Below are positions 49,138 through 58,325 of a DNA stretch of 64,000 nucleotides, piece by piece (position 1 is the stretch's first letter; the number at the start of each line of letters is the position of its first letter). The position numbers and the translations under genes were made by a program. A model generated the notes under the pieces. The model was not told where the DNA came from and did not search any database. It saw nothing but the letters and a program-made list of their open reading frames with translations. Where the stretch lies: NCBI RefSeq assembly GCF_949769255.1, contig NZ_OX458329.1, positions 1,240,001 to 1,304,000 on the forward strand, written 5' to 3'. This DNA comes from Mobiluncus massiliensis. Its GTDB lineage: Bacteria > Actinomycetota > Actinomycetes > Actinomycetales > Actinomycetaceae.

Positions 49138-50550
49138 TCAGAGGTTGTAGCCGATATAGGCAGCCGTAGCGTGGGGACTAGTGGTGGGCAAGCTCACATC
49201 GGAAGGCCAATACAGACTGTGACCTGCAAATGTCACCGTGGTCTCGCCTCCATCGTGGAGACGCCACGGATTCAAATCAGCTCCCGAAGTGCTGTCCAGG
49301 ATGCCAACAATTTTGGCCTCACGAGAGTCAGTGGGCGCGCCTGCCCCTAAGTCAGAGGCGTGCGGAATATCAAATACTGCCGGTTTGTCCAAAATCATGA
49401 CCACATATTCCGTACCTGAAAACATTGCCTCCAATTCCGGCACATCTTTGCCCTGTTCCAGCCGGATTAACTCCTTGGCGGAAAGAACCCGAATGACACC
49501 GGTCAAGACACTGGCTTCAGTATTGTTAACCACCTGGGGATCCCCCGGGCCGTCTGCACCTAAACCAACACCAGCTGCCATAGCTACAGTACTTTCCGGC
49601 AGCACTCCTTCTCCTCCGATAAACACGATCTTGTTAGCGCCCAGAGACACGATTTGCTGGAAAGTCCCTCCACCATCGGGGGGTGTCAGCAGAATAAAAC
49701 CGTCCTTGGATGCCCCCGCCACCATCGCGTCTTTCAGGGCGGTTCCCGACGCCACGTAGGCGACCTTTCGAGCCGGATCGGAGGCGGCAAACTTGGCGAT
49801 TTCAAAGGCGGTCACATAACGGTTCGCTCCCGCAAAACGTTGGGTCTCCGCACCGCTCGCAACCGTTTGGAGTACCGCGTCAGGAACCGCGCCCGGTCCA
49901 CCCAAAGCCACCAGTCGTGCGCCGCCTGGTTGGCTCGCCGGCATCCGCATCGCCACGAACTGCCGTGCGGCACTGATGCTGGATTCATTCGTGTAGGTGA
50001 TGATGGGACCGTCACGCAGCACCGAACCGGCCACCGCATCGGGGGAACCGGAACCGGCGTTTTTGGTCAGATACATGCGGTTGGTGGGACCGTTTACCTG
50101 CAACCAGCGGTCGGCAATAGCCTGGGCGGTCGCGTTGCGGTCCGGACCAGCCAGGCGTTCCACGTTTTCGGCGCCGCAGGTTTGCTGGGCTTGCTGGGCA
50201 ATGCTGTCAGGAACCGCGCCGGTTCCGCCCAAAATCACGATATGGCCGGGTTTGACCCCGCCGAGGTTCAGCTGTTTGCCGTCGGTGAGCACCACCGGAC
50301 CGTCCCCGATAGTCGCCGCCGGCAGGGCATCCACCGGGTTACGATTTGCGGCCACATAGACCACCGGCCAGTTTGTCCCCCAGGTGTGCTTGGCTACCGC
50401 CAGGGAGGTTTCCACCCCGCTGGGTCCCGCCAAACGTTCATAGTTCAACCCTTCTGCCTGGGACTCGCTGACGGCAACCAGGGCCATCATCGCTAAAGTC
50501 AAGGCTCCTACGGTGCCGGAAATGGTTCCGCGCTTTACCCATGCCTGCAT
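49138..50550 (-). CDS. secreted CWB2 protein with unassigned C-terminal domain
   Basis: The 470-aa protein starts at ATG 50550, with AAAGG upstream. It has a signal peptide ('GTVGALTLAMMALVAVSESQ', cleavage about residue 35) and three CWB2 repeats (each about 90 residues): 'YERLAGPSGVETSLAVAKH', 'VERLAGPDRNATAQAIADRW' and 'TQRFAGANRYVTAFEIAKFA'. CWB2 triplets bind anionic wall polymers and anchor proteins non-covalently. Residues about 370-470, beginning 'SVLTGVIRVLSAKELIRLEQ', form a separate domain with 'GTEYVVMILDKPAVFDI' that I do not recognise. The upstream gap to ribF has inverted repeats and no gene. Confidence 0.9.
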   Translation of the reverse strand: MQAWVKRGTISGTVGALTLAMMALVAVSESQAEGLNYERLAGPSGVETSLAVAKHTWGTNWPVVYVAANRNPVDALPAATIGDGPVVLTDGKQLNLGGVKPGHIVILGGTGAVPDSIAQQAQQTCGAENVERLAGPDRNATAQAIADRWLQVNGPTNRMYLTKNAGSGSPDAVAGSVLRDGPIITYTNESSISAARQFVAMRMPASQPGGARLVALGGPGAVPDAVLQTVASGAETQRFAGANRYVTAFEIAKFAASDPARKVAYVASGTALKDAMVAGASKDGFILLTPPDGGGTFQQIVSLGANKIVFIGGEGVLPESTVAMAAGVGLGADGPGDPQVVNNTEASVLTGVIRVLSAKELIRLEQGKDVPELEAMFSGTEYVVMILDKPAVFDIPHASDLGAGAPTDSREAKIVGILDSTSGADLNPWRLHDGGETTVTFAGHSLYWPSDVSLPTTSPHATAAYIGYNL

Positions 50551-50703
50551 GTCTGTACCTTTCCGTTGAAAACAGTCGTGACTCACTCAGCCTATTTAGA
50601 CAGTTTGATTAACTGAACACCCAAAAGGGTGAAAGCCCCTGACTTAGCCCACGCCGGGACAGGGGCGAAATCGGAGCTGATAGCGTCATGCTAAGGTTGA
50701 GGA

Positions 50704-51699
50704 GTGCAAATACTTCGTGACAAACCGTCAAGTTTCGGCCCGAGTATCGTGACCATAGGTACTTTTGACGGCGTTCACACCGGACATAAACGAATCATCG
50801 AGAAAGTCGTGGCGCTGGCTCACGAGCGCGAGGCGACCTCTGTTGTGTTGACGTTCGACCCGCTACCTCGCCAGGTTCACCATCCCGACCCCAAGAATAA
50901 GTTGATTTGTTCCCTGCCGGACAGGCTGACCCGCATTGAACAGCTGGGGGTAGAGACGACCTGGGTCCAAAAGTATGACCTCGATTTTGCCGCCCAGTCC
51001 CCCACCGAGTTCGTCCGCGACTACCTGGTCGACCCCCTGCATCCGCTGGTGGTCGTCATCGGGGAAGATATGCGTTTCGGAGCCAAGAACAGCGGAGACG
51101 CGCAGACTTTGCGGGAATTGGGCACAGAATACGGGTTTGCAGTCGAGACAATCCCCAACATTGTCGACCCGATTTTTGGACGCCGCTGGTCCTCGTCTTG
51201 GGTGCGCGAACTGCTGGCCCAAGGTCGGGTTGACCAGGCCGCTTATGTGTTGGGGCGAGCCCATTCGGTGCGCGGCACGGTCATTCACGGCAAGCGGCGC
51301 GGGCGCAAACTGGGATTTCCCACCGCTAACCTGGACGCACAGTTCGTGGAGGCGATTCCTGCCGATGGTGTTTACGCAGGTTGGCTGCGGATGCCTTACC
51401 CGCCGCACTCTCAGAGTCCGACTTCCCTAGAGGTGGTGCCCGCCGCCATTTCGGTGGGAACTTCCCCGCATTTTGGCGACGTGGGGCGTACCGTGGAAGC
51501 CCACGTTTTAGGGCGTGCGGATTTGGATTTATACGGGGAAGAAGTCGTGGTCGAGTTCGTGCATCGGATTCGCGACAACCTGGCTTTTCATTCATTGGAC
51601 GCACTGTTGGAGCGTATGGATCGCGACCTGCTGGAGACGGCCGTAGTCTTGGGGGTTCCCAAAGCTCAACGCATCAATCCCGGAGCAGTCACAGCCTGA
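50704..51699 (+). CDS. ribF: bifunctional riboflavin kinase/FAD synthetase
   Basis: RibF makes FMN and FAD. The 331-aa protein has the nucleotidyltransferase domain with 'TIGTFDGVHTGHKRIIEKVV' (residues 18-37) and 'GEDMRFGAKNSGDAQTLREL', the 'SSSWVRELLAQGRVDQAAYV' motif, and the flavokinase domain with 'GTVIHGKRRGRKLGFPTANL' (about residue 195). Start GTG at 50704 is preceded by AAGG. No FMN riboswitch is recognised in the 153-bp upstream gap. RibF genes often lie next to truB-rbfA; here they are 5 kb apart. Confidence 0.95.
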   Translation: MQILRDKPSSFGPSIVTIGTFDGVHTGHKRIIEKVVALAHEREATSVVLTFDPLPRQVHHPDPKNKLICSLPDRLTRIEQLGVETTWVQKYDLDFAAQSPTEFVRDYLVDPLHPLVVVIGEDMRFGAKNSGDAQTLRELGTEYGFAVETIPNIVDPIFGRRWSSSWVRELLAQGRVDQAAYVLGRAHSVRGTVIHGKRRGRKLGFPTANLDAQFVEAIPADGVYAGWLRMPYPPHSQSPTSLEVVPAAISVGTSPHFGDVGRTVEAHVLGRADLDLYGEEVVVEFVHRIRDNLAFHSLDALLERMDRDLLETAVVLGVPKAQRINPGAVTA

Positions 51700-51739
51700 G
51701 TGTGGCGGAATCATCAGGTTGATTTGGTATAAAAGTTTC

Positions 51740-53011
51740 ATGGAGCACAGAGACGTCACCCGCAGAATCAGCCAGATTGTCGCCGCATCCCTGCTGGTGA
51801 TGGGCGGAACCTGGGGGTTGTCGGGTTGTGAGCGCGCCTCCGGACAATCCGCTGCCACGGAAATTCCCACCAAACCATCCCTTTTGAACGTCAAACCACA
51901 ACCGACCGCAACGCAGCCCTCGGAAATCACCTTTACCGTTGCGGCCACGGGTGATGCTCTGACCCACGATGCCCTCATGCCCGATGTGTCGCGTGACGCC
52001 GCGGGAAACACGCACTTTACGAATCTGATGGCTGGCATCAAACCGTTTCTCGAGGGAGCTGACCTGGCGATTTGCCATCAAGAGATCGCTTTTGCCCCCG
52101 GCGGCGCCCCTTACCAAGGGTTTCCCAATTTTGCTATGCCTACAGGCTGGGCCCAGGATATGAAAGATTTGGGCTACGACGGCTGTTCCACCGCTTCCAA
52201 CCACACCACCGACCAGGGCATCGAAGGCGTCTATCAGACTCTCAATGTGTTGGAAAAAGCCGGCATGGGAGCCACCGGTTCTCGGCGCAGCGCGGAGGAA
52301 AAGCCTTATCAGATGTACAGCCTGACCAAAGACGGACGTACCATCAAGATTGCCCACCTGTCCCTGGCTTGGGGAAAGCTGGGCGGAATGCCCTACATCA
52401 ATGAAAAACCGTGGCTGGTCAACGTGGACAATATGAGTGAAATCCTCACCTGGGCGGCCCAGGCTCGCCAGGAGGGTGCCAATGTAGTCATTTTGTCCGG
52501 CCATAACGGGCTGGAATATGAGCTGCAGCCCTCCGGCTGGGCGCGCCAATGGGCACAGGAAGCCGCCGCAAGCGGGCTGATTGACCTCTATATCGGTCAT
52601 CATCCGCACGTTCCCCAGGGCATTGAGAAGCTGCCCGGCGGCGTGGACGGCAAAGGTATGTGGACGTATTGGAGCGTGGGGAATGTCATCTCGGATATGC
52701 GTCCCCTGACCACGATGCACACGGATTCGGAACAAATCGCCTGGGCCACGATTAGGGTTCCGGCTCATGGCAATGCCGAAGTTATCTCTGCCCAGTGGGT
52801 AGCAATCGGGCTGGAACCAGATTCGCATATGGTGGTGCCGCTAGCTGCGGCGGCGCAGGGGCAAGTTCCGCCCGGCAGTGCCATGAGCGCGAGCAAGGCT
52901 GCACAGTACCGGGGGTTTTTGCAATCCCTGGTGGGTCCCGAGACTCCTGAACTCACCGAGCCGCCCGCAACGCCCTCCCCTGCCAGAGTTGAAGCACTGC
53001 CTAAGCAGTAG
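51740..53011 (+). CDS. CapA-family metallophosphatase-like lipoprotein
   Basis: The 423-aa protein begins 'MEHRDVTRRISQIVAASLLV' and has lipobox 'WGLSGC', so it is secreted and lipid-anchored. The CapA/PGA_cap domain starts at 'FTVAATGDALTHDALMPDVS', continues with 'STASNHTTDQGIEGVYQTLN' and 'IKIAHLSLAWGKLGG', and ends with 'DLYIGHHPHVPQGIEKLPGG'. These blocks resemble calcineurin-like metal sites. Relatives act in poly-gamma-glutamate or capsule export, but no pgs genes are nearby, so the role is open. Start ATG 51740: TATAAA ends six bases before it and no ribosome site is seen, suggesting a leaderless mRNA. Its C-terminus is Pro/Ala-rich. Confidence 0.85.
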   Translation: MEHRDVTRRISQIVAASLLVMGGTWGLSGCERASGQSAATEIPTKPSLLNVKPQPTATQPSEITFTVAATGDALTHDALMPDVSRDAAGNTHFTNLMAGIKPFLEGADLAICHQEIAFAPGGAPYQGFPNFAMPTGWAQDMKDLGYDGCSTASNHTTDQGIEGVYQTLNVLEKAGMGATGSRRSAEEKPYQMYSLTKDGRTIKIAHLSLAWGKLGGMPYINEKPWLVNVDNMSEILTWAAQARQEGANVVILSGHNGLEYELQPSGWARQWAQEAAASGLIDLYIGHHPHVPQGIEKLPGGVDGKGMWTYWSVGNVISDMRPLTTMHTDSEQIAWATIRVPAHGNAEVISAQWVAIGLEPDSHMVVPLAAAAQGQVPPGSAMSASKAAQYRGFLQSLVGPETPELTEPPATPSPARVEALPKQ

Positions 53012-53069
53012 GCGTCCCGATTGCTTCTGCATAGCTTTTCGGCTTTGGCACGAGGCCGGTGCGGAAAGG

Positions 53070-54500
53070 TTACTGGGATTCTTGCAGTTTCGGGTCGCGC
53101 TTCAGGTATGCCCTGGTTTCGCGGGCAATCAAACCCGAAGCCAAGACGAGCCCAATCAAGTTAGGCAAAGCCATCAAGCCGTTCGTGACATCAGCCAGCG
53201 TCCACGCGACTTTCAGTTCCGTGATACAGCCCACGAAAACAACTATGGCGAACAGCAAGCGGTAGACGGTGACAGCTTTTAGGCCGAACAAACGCTGCAC
53301 GCAGCGTTCCCCGTAGTAGGCCCAGCCCAGCACGGTAGAAAACGCAAAGAACACCAGGGAAACTGCCACCACAAAGTGACCCTGACCGCCGGGGAAACCA
53401 ATGTTGAAAGCCTCGGCGGTGAGAGGCGAACCATCCAGCGTTTGACCGTCGGCATCGGTCACTGTCCACGCTCCCGTAACGACGATAACCAGAGCCGTCA
53501 TCGAAACCACGATAATGGTGTCAATGAAGGTTTGGGTCATGGAGACGAGTCCTTGCCGGACCGGTTCGCGAGTACGCGCGGCAGCCGCCGCAATCGCCGC
53601 GGACCCCATCCCAGACTCGTTAGAGAAAATCCCGCGTGCCACTCCGTACTGGAGCACCATCATGAACGTGGAGCCCACGAATCCACCAGTCGCGGCAGTC
53701 CCGGTAAAGGCATCGTGGAAAATCAGGGCTAGAGCGGCGGGAATTTTGGTAACGTACAGACCCAGCACAATCAGTGAGGCTCCCACGTAGAGAATAATCA
53801 TGATGGGGACAAAAGCCGAGGTCACCCGGCCGATGGATTTCACGCCTCCCAGCAGCACGATGCCGGTCAAAGCCGCCATGAACAGGCCGGTCATCCACGG
53901 GTTCACCCCGAAAGAGGCCTCTAACTGAGTCGCAACCGAGTTCGCTTGGGTCAGGTTGCCGATACCGAACGAGGCAATAATCGCAAAGATCGCAAAGGCA
54001 ATGGCCAGTGTCCGCCCCAACCACTTCACTTTCGTGACGTGCTCCAGGTAATACTGCGGGCCGCCACTCATCTCGCCTTTTGCGTCTTTGGTGCGGAAAC
54101 GCACCGCCAGGAAAGCCTCGGAATACTTAGAAGCCATACCAACTAAACCGGTAACCCACATCCAGAACACTGCTCCGGGTCCGCCAATGTGGATTGCGGT
54201 GGCGACACCGGCAATGTTTCCGACCCCGACGGTAGCGGCTAGGGCGGTGGTCAGCGCTTGGTAGTGAGAAATATCGCCCTCGATAGTGTCATCGAGCGGT
54301 TGTTTCCCCTCAACGCTTTCCCCGGCGCCCTCATCACGTTTCAGCAGGGCCAGGTGCAGCGCGGGACCGAGTTTACGAAACTGGATTCCCGACAGCCGAA
54401 TGGTCAGCCACAGCCCGGTTCCTAGCAGCAGGGGGATTAGGAAAAACGGCCCCCAGACGAAAGCATCAACCGCGTTGAGAACCTCAAAAAACTTGTCCAT
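53070..54500 (-). CDS. alanine/glycine:cation symporter (AGCS)
   Basis: The 476-aa Na+/alanine (or glycine) symporter has about 11 helices. Family motifs are 'TVGVGNIAGVATAIHIGGPG' (TM3) and 'YGVARGIFSNESGMGSAAIA', with 'MSGGPQYYLEHVTKVKWLG' between. ATG 54500 follows GAGGC by eight bases; an upstream in-frame start adds ten unlikely residues. It is single, convergent with the CapA gene. Substrate specificity cannot be fixed by eye. Confidence 0.92.
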   Translation of the reverse strand: MDKFFEVLNAVDAFVWGPFFLIPLLLGTGLWLTIRLSGIQFRKLGPALHLALLKRDEGAGESVEGKQPLDDTIEGDISHYQALTTALAATVGVGNIAGVATAIHIGGPGAVFWMWVTGLVGMASKYSEAFLAVRFRTKDAKGEMSGGPQYYLEHVTKVKWLGRTLAIAFAIFAIIASFGIGNLTQANSVATQLEASFGVNPWMTGLFMAALTGIVLLGGVKSIGRVTSAFVPIMIILYVGASLIVLGLYVTKIPAALALIFHDAFTGTAATGGFVGSTFMMVLQYGVARGIFSNESGMGSAAIAAAAARTREPVRQGLVSMTQTFIDTIIVVSMTALVIVVTGAWTVTDADGQTLDGSPLTAEAFNIGFPGGQGHFVVAVSLVFFAFSTVLGWAYYGERCVQRLFGLKAVTVYRLLFAIVVFVGCITELKVAWTLADVTNGLMALPNLIGLVLASGLIARETRAYLKRDPKLQESQ

Positions 54501-54635
54501 AGTGTATTGCCTCAGTATTTTCGGATACAAACTTGTGGCAAGTTTAGCGAGTGAGCCCGGTTATCCATAATTCGGCACTATTGTCCACTATTTGAGACGG
54601 GCGATAAGGTCTGTGAGCGCGGCGTTTCCGGTCGA

Positions 54636-56570
54636 TTAACGCGCTGTCAGCAGGGCGCCAATTTGGTTCGCCACACCTCGTGACACCGCCCCGGTCCCAC
54701 CAGCGATGGTGTAGGTGGCTTGCGGATGGGCTTGCACGAAACTCTGCAGGTTCGCGTCCAGAGAGGCCGGGCGACTGAGCACAATGGCCTGGTTATTGGC
54801 GTGTGCGTAGCCCGAGCCAGCCAAACCGTCAGCAAACACGGTGCCGGAAGCCACCAGGTATCCCGGGGCATTGGGGAAGAAGTTTTGGGCCAACTGGGTA
54901 GAAGTCTGGAAACGATCTTGACCCACGATGGTCTTTACCTCGCTCACGGCGCTGGTCCAGGCCATGTCCGCATTGGCGGCGTTGGTGGTAACGGCTGTAG
55001 CCGCCCTGCCACCTATCCCCCACACGCGCAACTTGCCCCCTTGCTTTGCCACCGTGCTCGCCAGGGTGGAAATCGCCTGGAGAGTGGTGGGTGGGATGCT
55101 GTTCGAGCGGGTAAAGAGGATGACACCGTGGGCATTGGCCACGGCGGGACCGGCAGCAATAGCATCGGGAATGTTAGGGTCACTGGTGGCATCGACCAGG
55201 AACACGTCAAGGAGTTTCGTGTTGGCGCTGACCGAAGCGTTTTCCTGGGCCGCGAGGGCCGCGACCCGACCCGCCGTGTCGAAACGATCTTGACCCACCA
55301 GGTCGGTGATGGAGATTCCGGCTTGCTGCAGTTCAGCGCGTTGGGCAGGTGAGAGTTTCACTCCCCCGCCGACCACGTAGAGGGTCTTGCGTGGGGAAGC
55401 CTTAATGGCAGAAATCACAGCCGGTTCCACCGGATTGGACACCGTGAGCAAAACCGTGGCTCCTCGCGCGCCCACCAAAGCCGCGGAGCTCAAAGCGTCA
55501 GGGGCGAGCCGCCCGGTGGTCAGCACAATCGCGTCCCCATTAGTCCCGCTCGCTGAGTGCAACGCTAGAGCTGTCGCGACCCGATCGGCTCCGGCAATCC
55601 GACTCAGTCGAGATTCATAGGGATATTCCGTCGTATTCCCCGAAGCTGCCCCCAAGTTCACTCCTGCGATTTCTTTCAGCCACGAAGCTAGGGGAATCAC
55701 GGAACCAAAGTAAGCGCCCTGATCATTGCCCCCAATCAAAGTCCCTATAACCTGATTGGATACCAGCAGAGGTCCACCGGAATCACCGTGCTCGGTCATC
55801 ACTCCCGGCCACGAGGTCTTGTAACTGAGCTGACCGGGAGCGACAGTCCCGCCGCAGTTAGCCGTAAACTCACCCTGCGTTGGCCCTTGCACCACCGTGT
55901 AGCAGGTCGCCGCGATTCTCTGCGGAGTGGACAACAGCGTATTCGATGCCCCGCCCCAGCCGTATTCCAAAGCCACGGTTCCCGCCGGGGCTTGACCGGC
56001 TGCCAAAACTGCCGGGGTAATCCCGGACATCGGAGTTTGCAGGTGCAGCAGAGAAGCGTCATATTGCGGATGAACTTTGTAATCATCCACCTGAGCGGAT
56101 AGCTCCCTGGTCAAGCCGAACTTAACAGAAACGTAGCGGGGCTTGTTCGCCATGCAGTGACCTGCGGTCAGCACCCAGGAAGGATGGACTAATATCCCGG
56201 TACAGATTGAGCCGGTCCCGTTCCAGTTGGTGATGGCGATATAGCCAATCCAGCTCACGTCCTGAGCACCTACGGGAGCGCCCCCGCCAATCATCAACTC
56301 ACCTATCTCCCGGTCGGTGTGGGGGGTGAAATCCTCGGGCAATGTTTCAGTGAGAGCGGAAAGTCTCTGCGGAAGGGCCGGGACCACATTCCGCGTGGCC
56401 TCAGCGTGAGGAACACTGGCTGCTGCTGTCGTTGAGACAGTTGGGGTCTGGCCGGGGAACTCGGGAGAGTTCAGACTAATGCCGCCGGGTCCGGAAAGCA
56501 GACCCAACACGCCCAGCATGCCCAGCACTGCAAGGGGCCACCAAGATTTCAGATACGTTTTTCGAGTCAT
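54636..56570 (-). CDS. secreted trypsin-like protease fused to CWB2 repeats
   Basis: The 644-aa protein has a signal peptide ('SWWPLAVLGMLGVLGLLSGP'). A chymotrypsin-fold domain (about 85-300) follows, with catalytic His in 'VLTAGHCMANKPRYVSVKFG', Asp in 'PQYDASLLHLQTP' and Ser in 'TEHGDSGGPLLVSNQVIGTL'. Three CWB2 repeats follow, marked by 'SRIAGADRVATALALHSA', 'DLVGQDRFDTAGRVAAL' and 'TIVGQDRFQTSTQLAQNF'. All three protease residues are present, so it is likely active and attached to the wall. Cys pairs in 'TAGHC' and 'ATCYTV'/'TANCGG' could form disulfides. It is monocistronic; its start follows AGGAG. Confidence 0.92.
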   Translation of the reverse strand: MTRKTYLKSWWPLAVLGMLGVLGLLSGPGGISLNSPEFPGQTPTVSTTAAASVPHAEATRNVVPALPQRLSALTETLPEDFTPHTDREIGELMIGGGAPVGAQDVSWIGYIAITNWNGTGSICTGILVHPSWVLTAGHCMANKPRYVSVKFGLTRELSAQVDDYKVHPQYDASLLHLQTPMSGITPAVLAAGQAPAGTVALEYGWGGASNTLLSTPQRIAATCYTVVQGPTQGEFTANCGGTVAPGQLSYKTSWPGVMTEHGDSGGPLLVSNQVIGTLIGGNDQGAYFGSVIPLASWLKEIAGVNLGAASGNTTEYPYESRLSRIAGADRVATALALHSASGTNGDAIVLTTGRLAPDALSSAALVGARGATVLLTVSNPVEPAVISAIKASPRKTLYVVGGGVKLSPAQRAELQQAGISITDLVGQDRFDTAGRVAALAAQENASVSANTKLLDVFLVDATSDPNIPDAIAAGPAVANAHGVILFTRSNSIPPTTLQAISTLASTVAKQGGKLRVWGIGGRAATAVTTNAANADMAWTSAVSEVKTIVGQDRFQTSTQLAQNFFPNAPGYLVASGTVFADGLAGSGYAHANNQAIVLSRPASLDANLQSFVQAHPQATYTIAGGTGAVSRGVANQIGALLTAR

Positions 56571-56601
56571 GATTCTCCTGTGTTCCTAAACCCGACCTAC
56601 A

Positions 56602-57684
56602 TTAAGTGTATGTCCCAGACGTTCCAGATTTTGCAGGTCTCAACACCCAAATCGGTTTCAGCCGCTCGTTTTCCAGCTGGGCCAGCGCGATGACACGTTT
56701 TTCACCCGCGTCTGAGTCGGTCGTCGCTTCGGTGACGGCCAGCAGCGAACCGGCAGACGCATTTGGGCTCGAATTTGCCGTCTGCAGAAGGGCGGTGGCC
56801 TCGCGGGTCGAACCGGCCAGTTGTGGGGCTTGTCCGAAAGACAGCGCCCGCACCTGGGTTTCGTCACCGGACAATTCGGGAAAGATTCCCAAAATCGCCG
56901 CGTCGAGCCCTAACGGACGCAGCATCCCGCGACTCTCGACTTCGGCCCCCAGCTCGGACAGGCTTCGCGCCTGGTCCAGCCCGTATGACCCGACCGAAAT
57001 GCGTCGTAACGCCGTCAGATGCGCCCCCACCCCCAGGTCTGCTCCGAGGTCTCGAGCCAGGGCGCGCACGTAGGTTCCCGCCGAACATTCCACCAAAAGT
57101 TCCGCATCGGTAACGCTCACCGGAGGGTTCGAGTCGTCTCCCGCTACCGTTTCGATGACGGGAGCGCCTCTCAGCTCGAGCCGGTGAATGGTCACCGGAC
57201 GAGGCTGGATTTCCACGTTTTTCCCGGCACGCGCCAGGTCGTAGGCACGTTTGCCGCCAATCTTAATAGCGGAAAACTTGGCGGGGATTTGGTTGACCGG
57301 ACCGCGCCACGGCACCAGAGCCGACGCGATGTCCTCCGGGGTCAACACAGCGCCTAAACAGGCCGTGACCTGGCCCAGGGCATCGTCAGTATCCGTAGAG
57401 ATGCCAAACCGCACCCGGGCGGTATAGACCTTGTCATGAGCTGTCAAGTATTGCAAGAGGCGCGTGGCTTTGCCGATAGCGCAAATGAGGATTCCCGTGG
57501 CCAGCGGATCTAGAGTACCGGCATAACCGACTTTCTTTTGTCCTGCCAACCGACGAATCCGTGAGGCCACCGCGTTGGAACTCAACCCCCGCGGCTTATC
57601 CACAATGACCAGTCCGGGCGGACAGGTTTCACCCCGAGGCAAATCCGCGGGACAGTCGGGCAAGAAGTCCGGCGCGTCAAACAT
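56602..57684 (-). CDS. truB: tRNA pseudouridine(55) synthase
   Basis: TruB makes pseudouridine 55 in the tRNA T-loop. The 360 aa have 'PPGLVIVDKPRGLSSNAVAS' (residues 22-41), the catalytic Asp in 'KKVGYAGTLDPLATGILICA' (about residue 59), and 'TARVRFGISTDTDDALGQVT'. It also has 'ECSAGTYVRALARDLGADLG' and a C-terminal PUA-like domain. The order infB-rbfA-truB on this strand is the conserved translation cluster. The N-terminal ~15 residues are variable. Confidence 0.95.
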   Translation of the reverse strand: MFDAPDFLPDCPADLPRGETCPPGLVIVDKPRGLSSNAVASRIRRLAGQKKVGYAGTLDPLATGILICAIGKATRLLQYLTAHDKVYTARVRFGISTDTDDALGQVTACLGAVLTPEDIASALVPWRGPVNQIPAKFSAIKIGGKRAYDLARAGKNVEIQPRPVTIHRLELRGAPVIETVAGDDSNPPVSVTDAELLVECSAGTYVRALARDLGADLGVGAHLTALRRISVGSYGLDQARSLSELGAEVESRGMLRPLGLDAAILGIFPELSGDETQVRALSFGQAPQLAGSTREATALLQTANSSPNASAGSLLAVTEATTDSDAGEKRVIALAQLENERLKPIWVLRPAKSGTSGTYT

Positions 57685-57791
57685 TGCAACCCGCCCGGGG
57701 AACCTTGTGAACCAACCACCCCGCGCCGTCGATAACCCCCGGAACGCCCCCGATGAGGGTCCACTCGCAATCAGGCATCAGACCGGCGGCG

Positions 57792-58229
57792 TTAGGATTC
57801 CTGGTCATCTTCGGGCTCACGGGGAGTTTTGTAGGGATTGGCTTCCCCGGCATACTGGGTGCCTTTGCGGGCGGCCAGCTCGGCATCGGCCGCGCGGGCC
57901 TCTGCCAGCGCCGATTCCAAAGCCGCAGCTTGCTGGGGCACCGGATCGGCCACGAATTCCAAGGTCGGAGTCAGGCGTGTGCCCAAATTTTTGCCCACGT
58001 GGGAGCGAATCAGTCCTTTGGCGGACTCCAAAGCCGCGCCGGAAGCGGTTCGCTCCGTGTCGCTACCATAGGCCGTGTAATAAACTTTGGCATGCTGCAA
58101 ATCCCCCGTGACCTCTACCGAAGTAATGGTGACGAAACCTAATCTGGGGTCTTTAATCTTGCCAGCCAACATGCTGGCCACCGTGGTCAAAATGTTCGCG
58201 GCGACTTTTTCCCGCCGGGTGTCATCCAT
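57792..58229 (-). CDS. rbfA: ribosome-binding factor A
   Basis: RbfA helps 30S maturation at 16S helix 1. ATG 58229 ('MDDTRREKVAANILTTVA') is chosen because GGGAGAAACC precedes it; earlier in-frame Met residues lie in unconserved sequence. The 145-aa protein shows the KH-like core 'LGFVTITSVEVTGDLQHAKV' and 'SHVGKNLGTRLTPTLEFVAD'. It follows infB by about 100 bases; that spacer is GC-rich with inverted repeats and no gene. Confidence 0.93.
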   Translation of the reverse strand: MDDTRREKVAANILTTVASMLAGKIKDPRLGFVTITSVEVTGDLQHAKVYYTAYGSDTERTASGAALESAKGLIRSHVGKNLGTRLTPTLEFVADPVPQQAAALESALAEARAADAELAARKGTQYAGEANPYKTPREPEDDQES

Positions 58230-58325
58230 GGTTTCTCCCATCTTCATGTGTTGTCCCGGCGCCCCGGCCACGCCTGGCGGTAAACCGCCGCAGGCCGGCC
58301 AGGGACCCCGGGTTGGTTAGGGATA

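Noticed and set aside
50551-50703. FMN riboswitch upstream of ribF
   Set aside because: The inverted repeats do not follow the RFN element order of conserved blocks, and ribF alone is not usually its target. Kept only as an unassigned structure.
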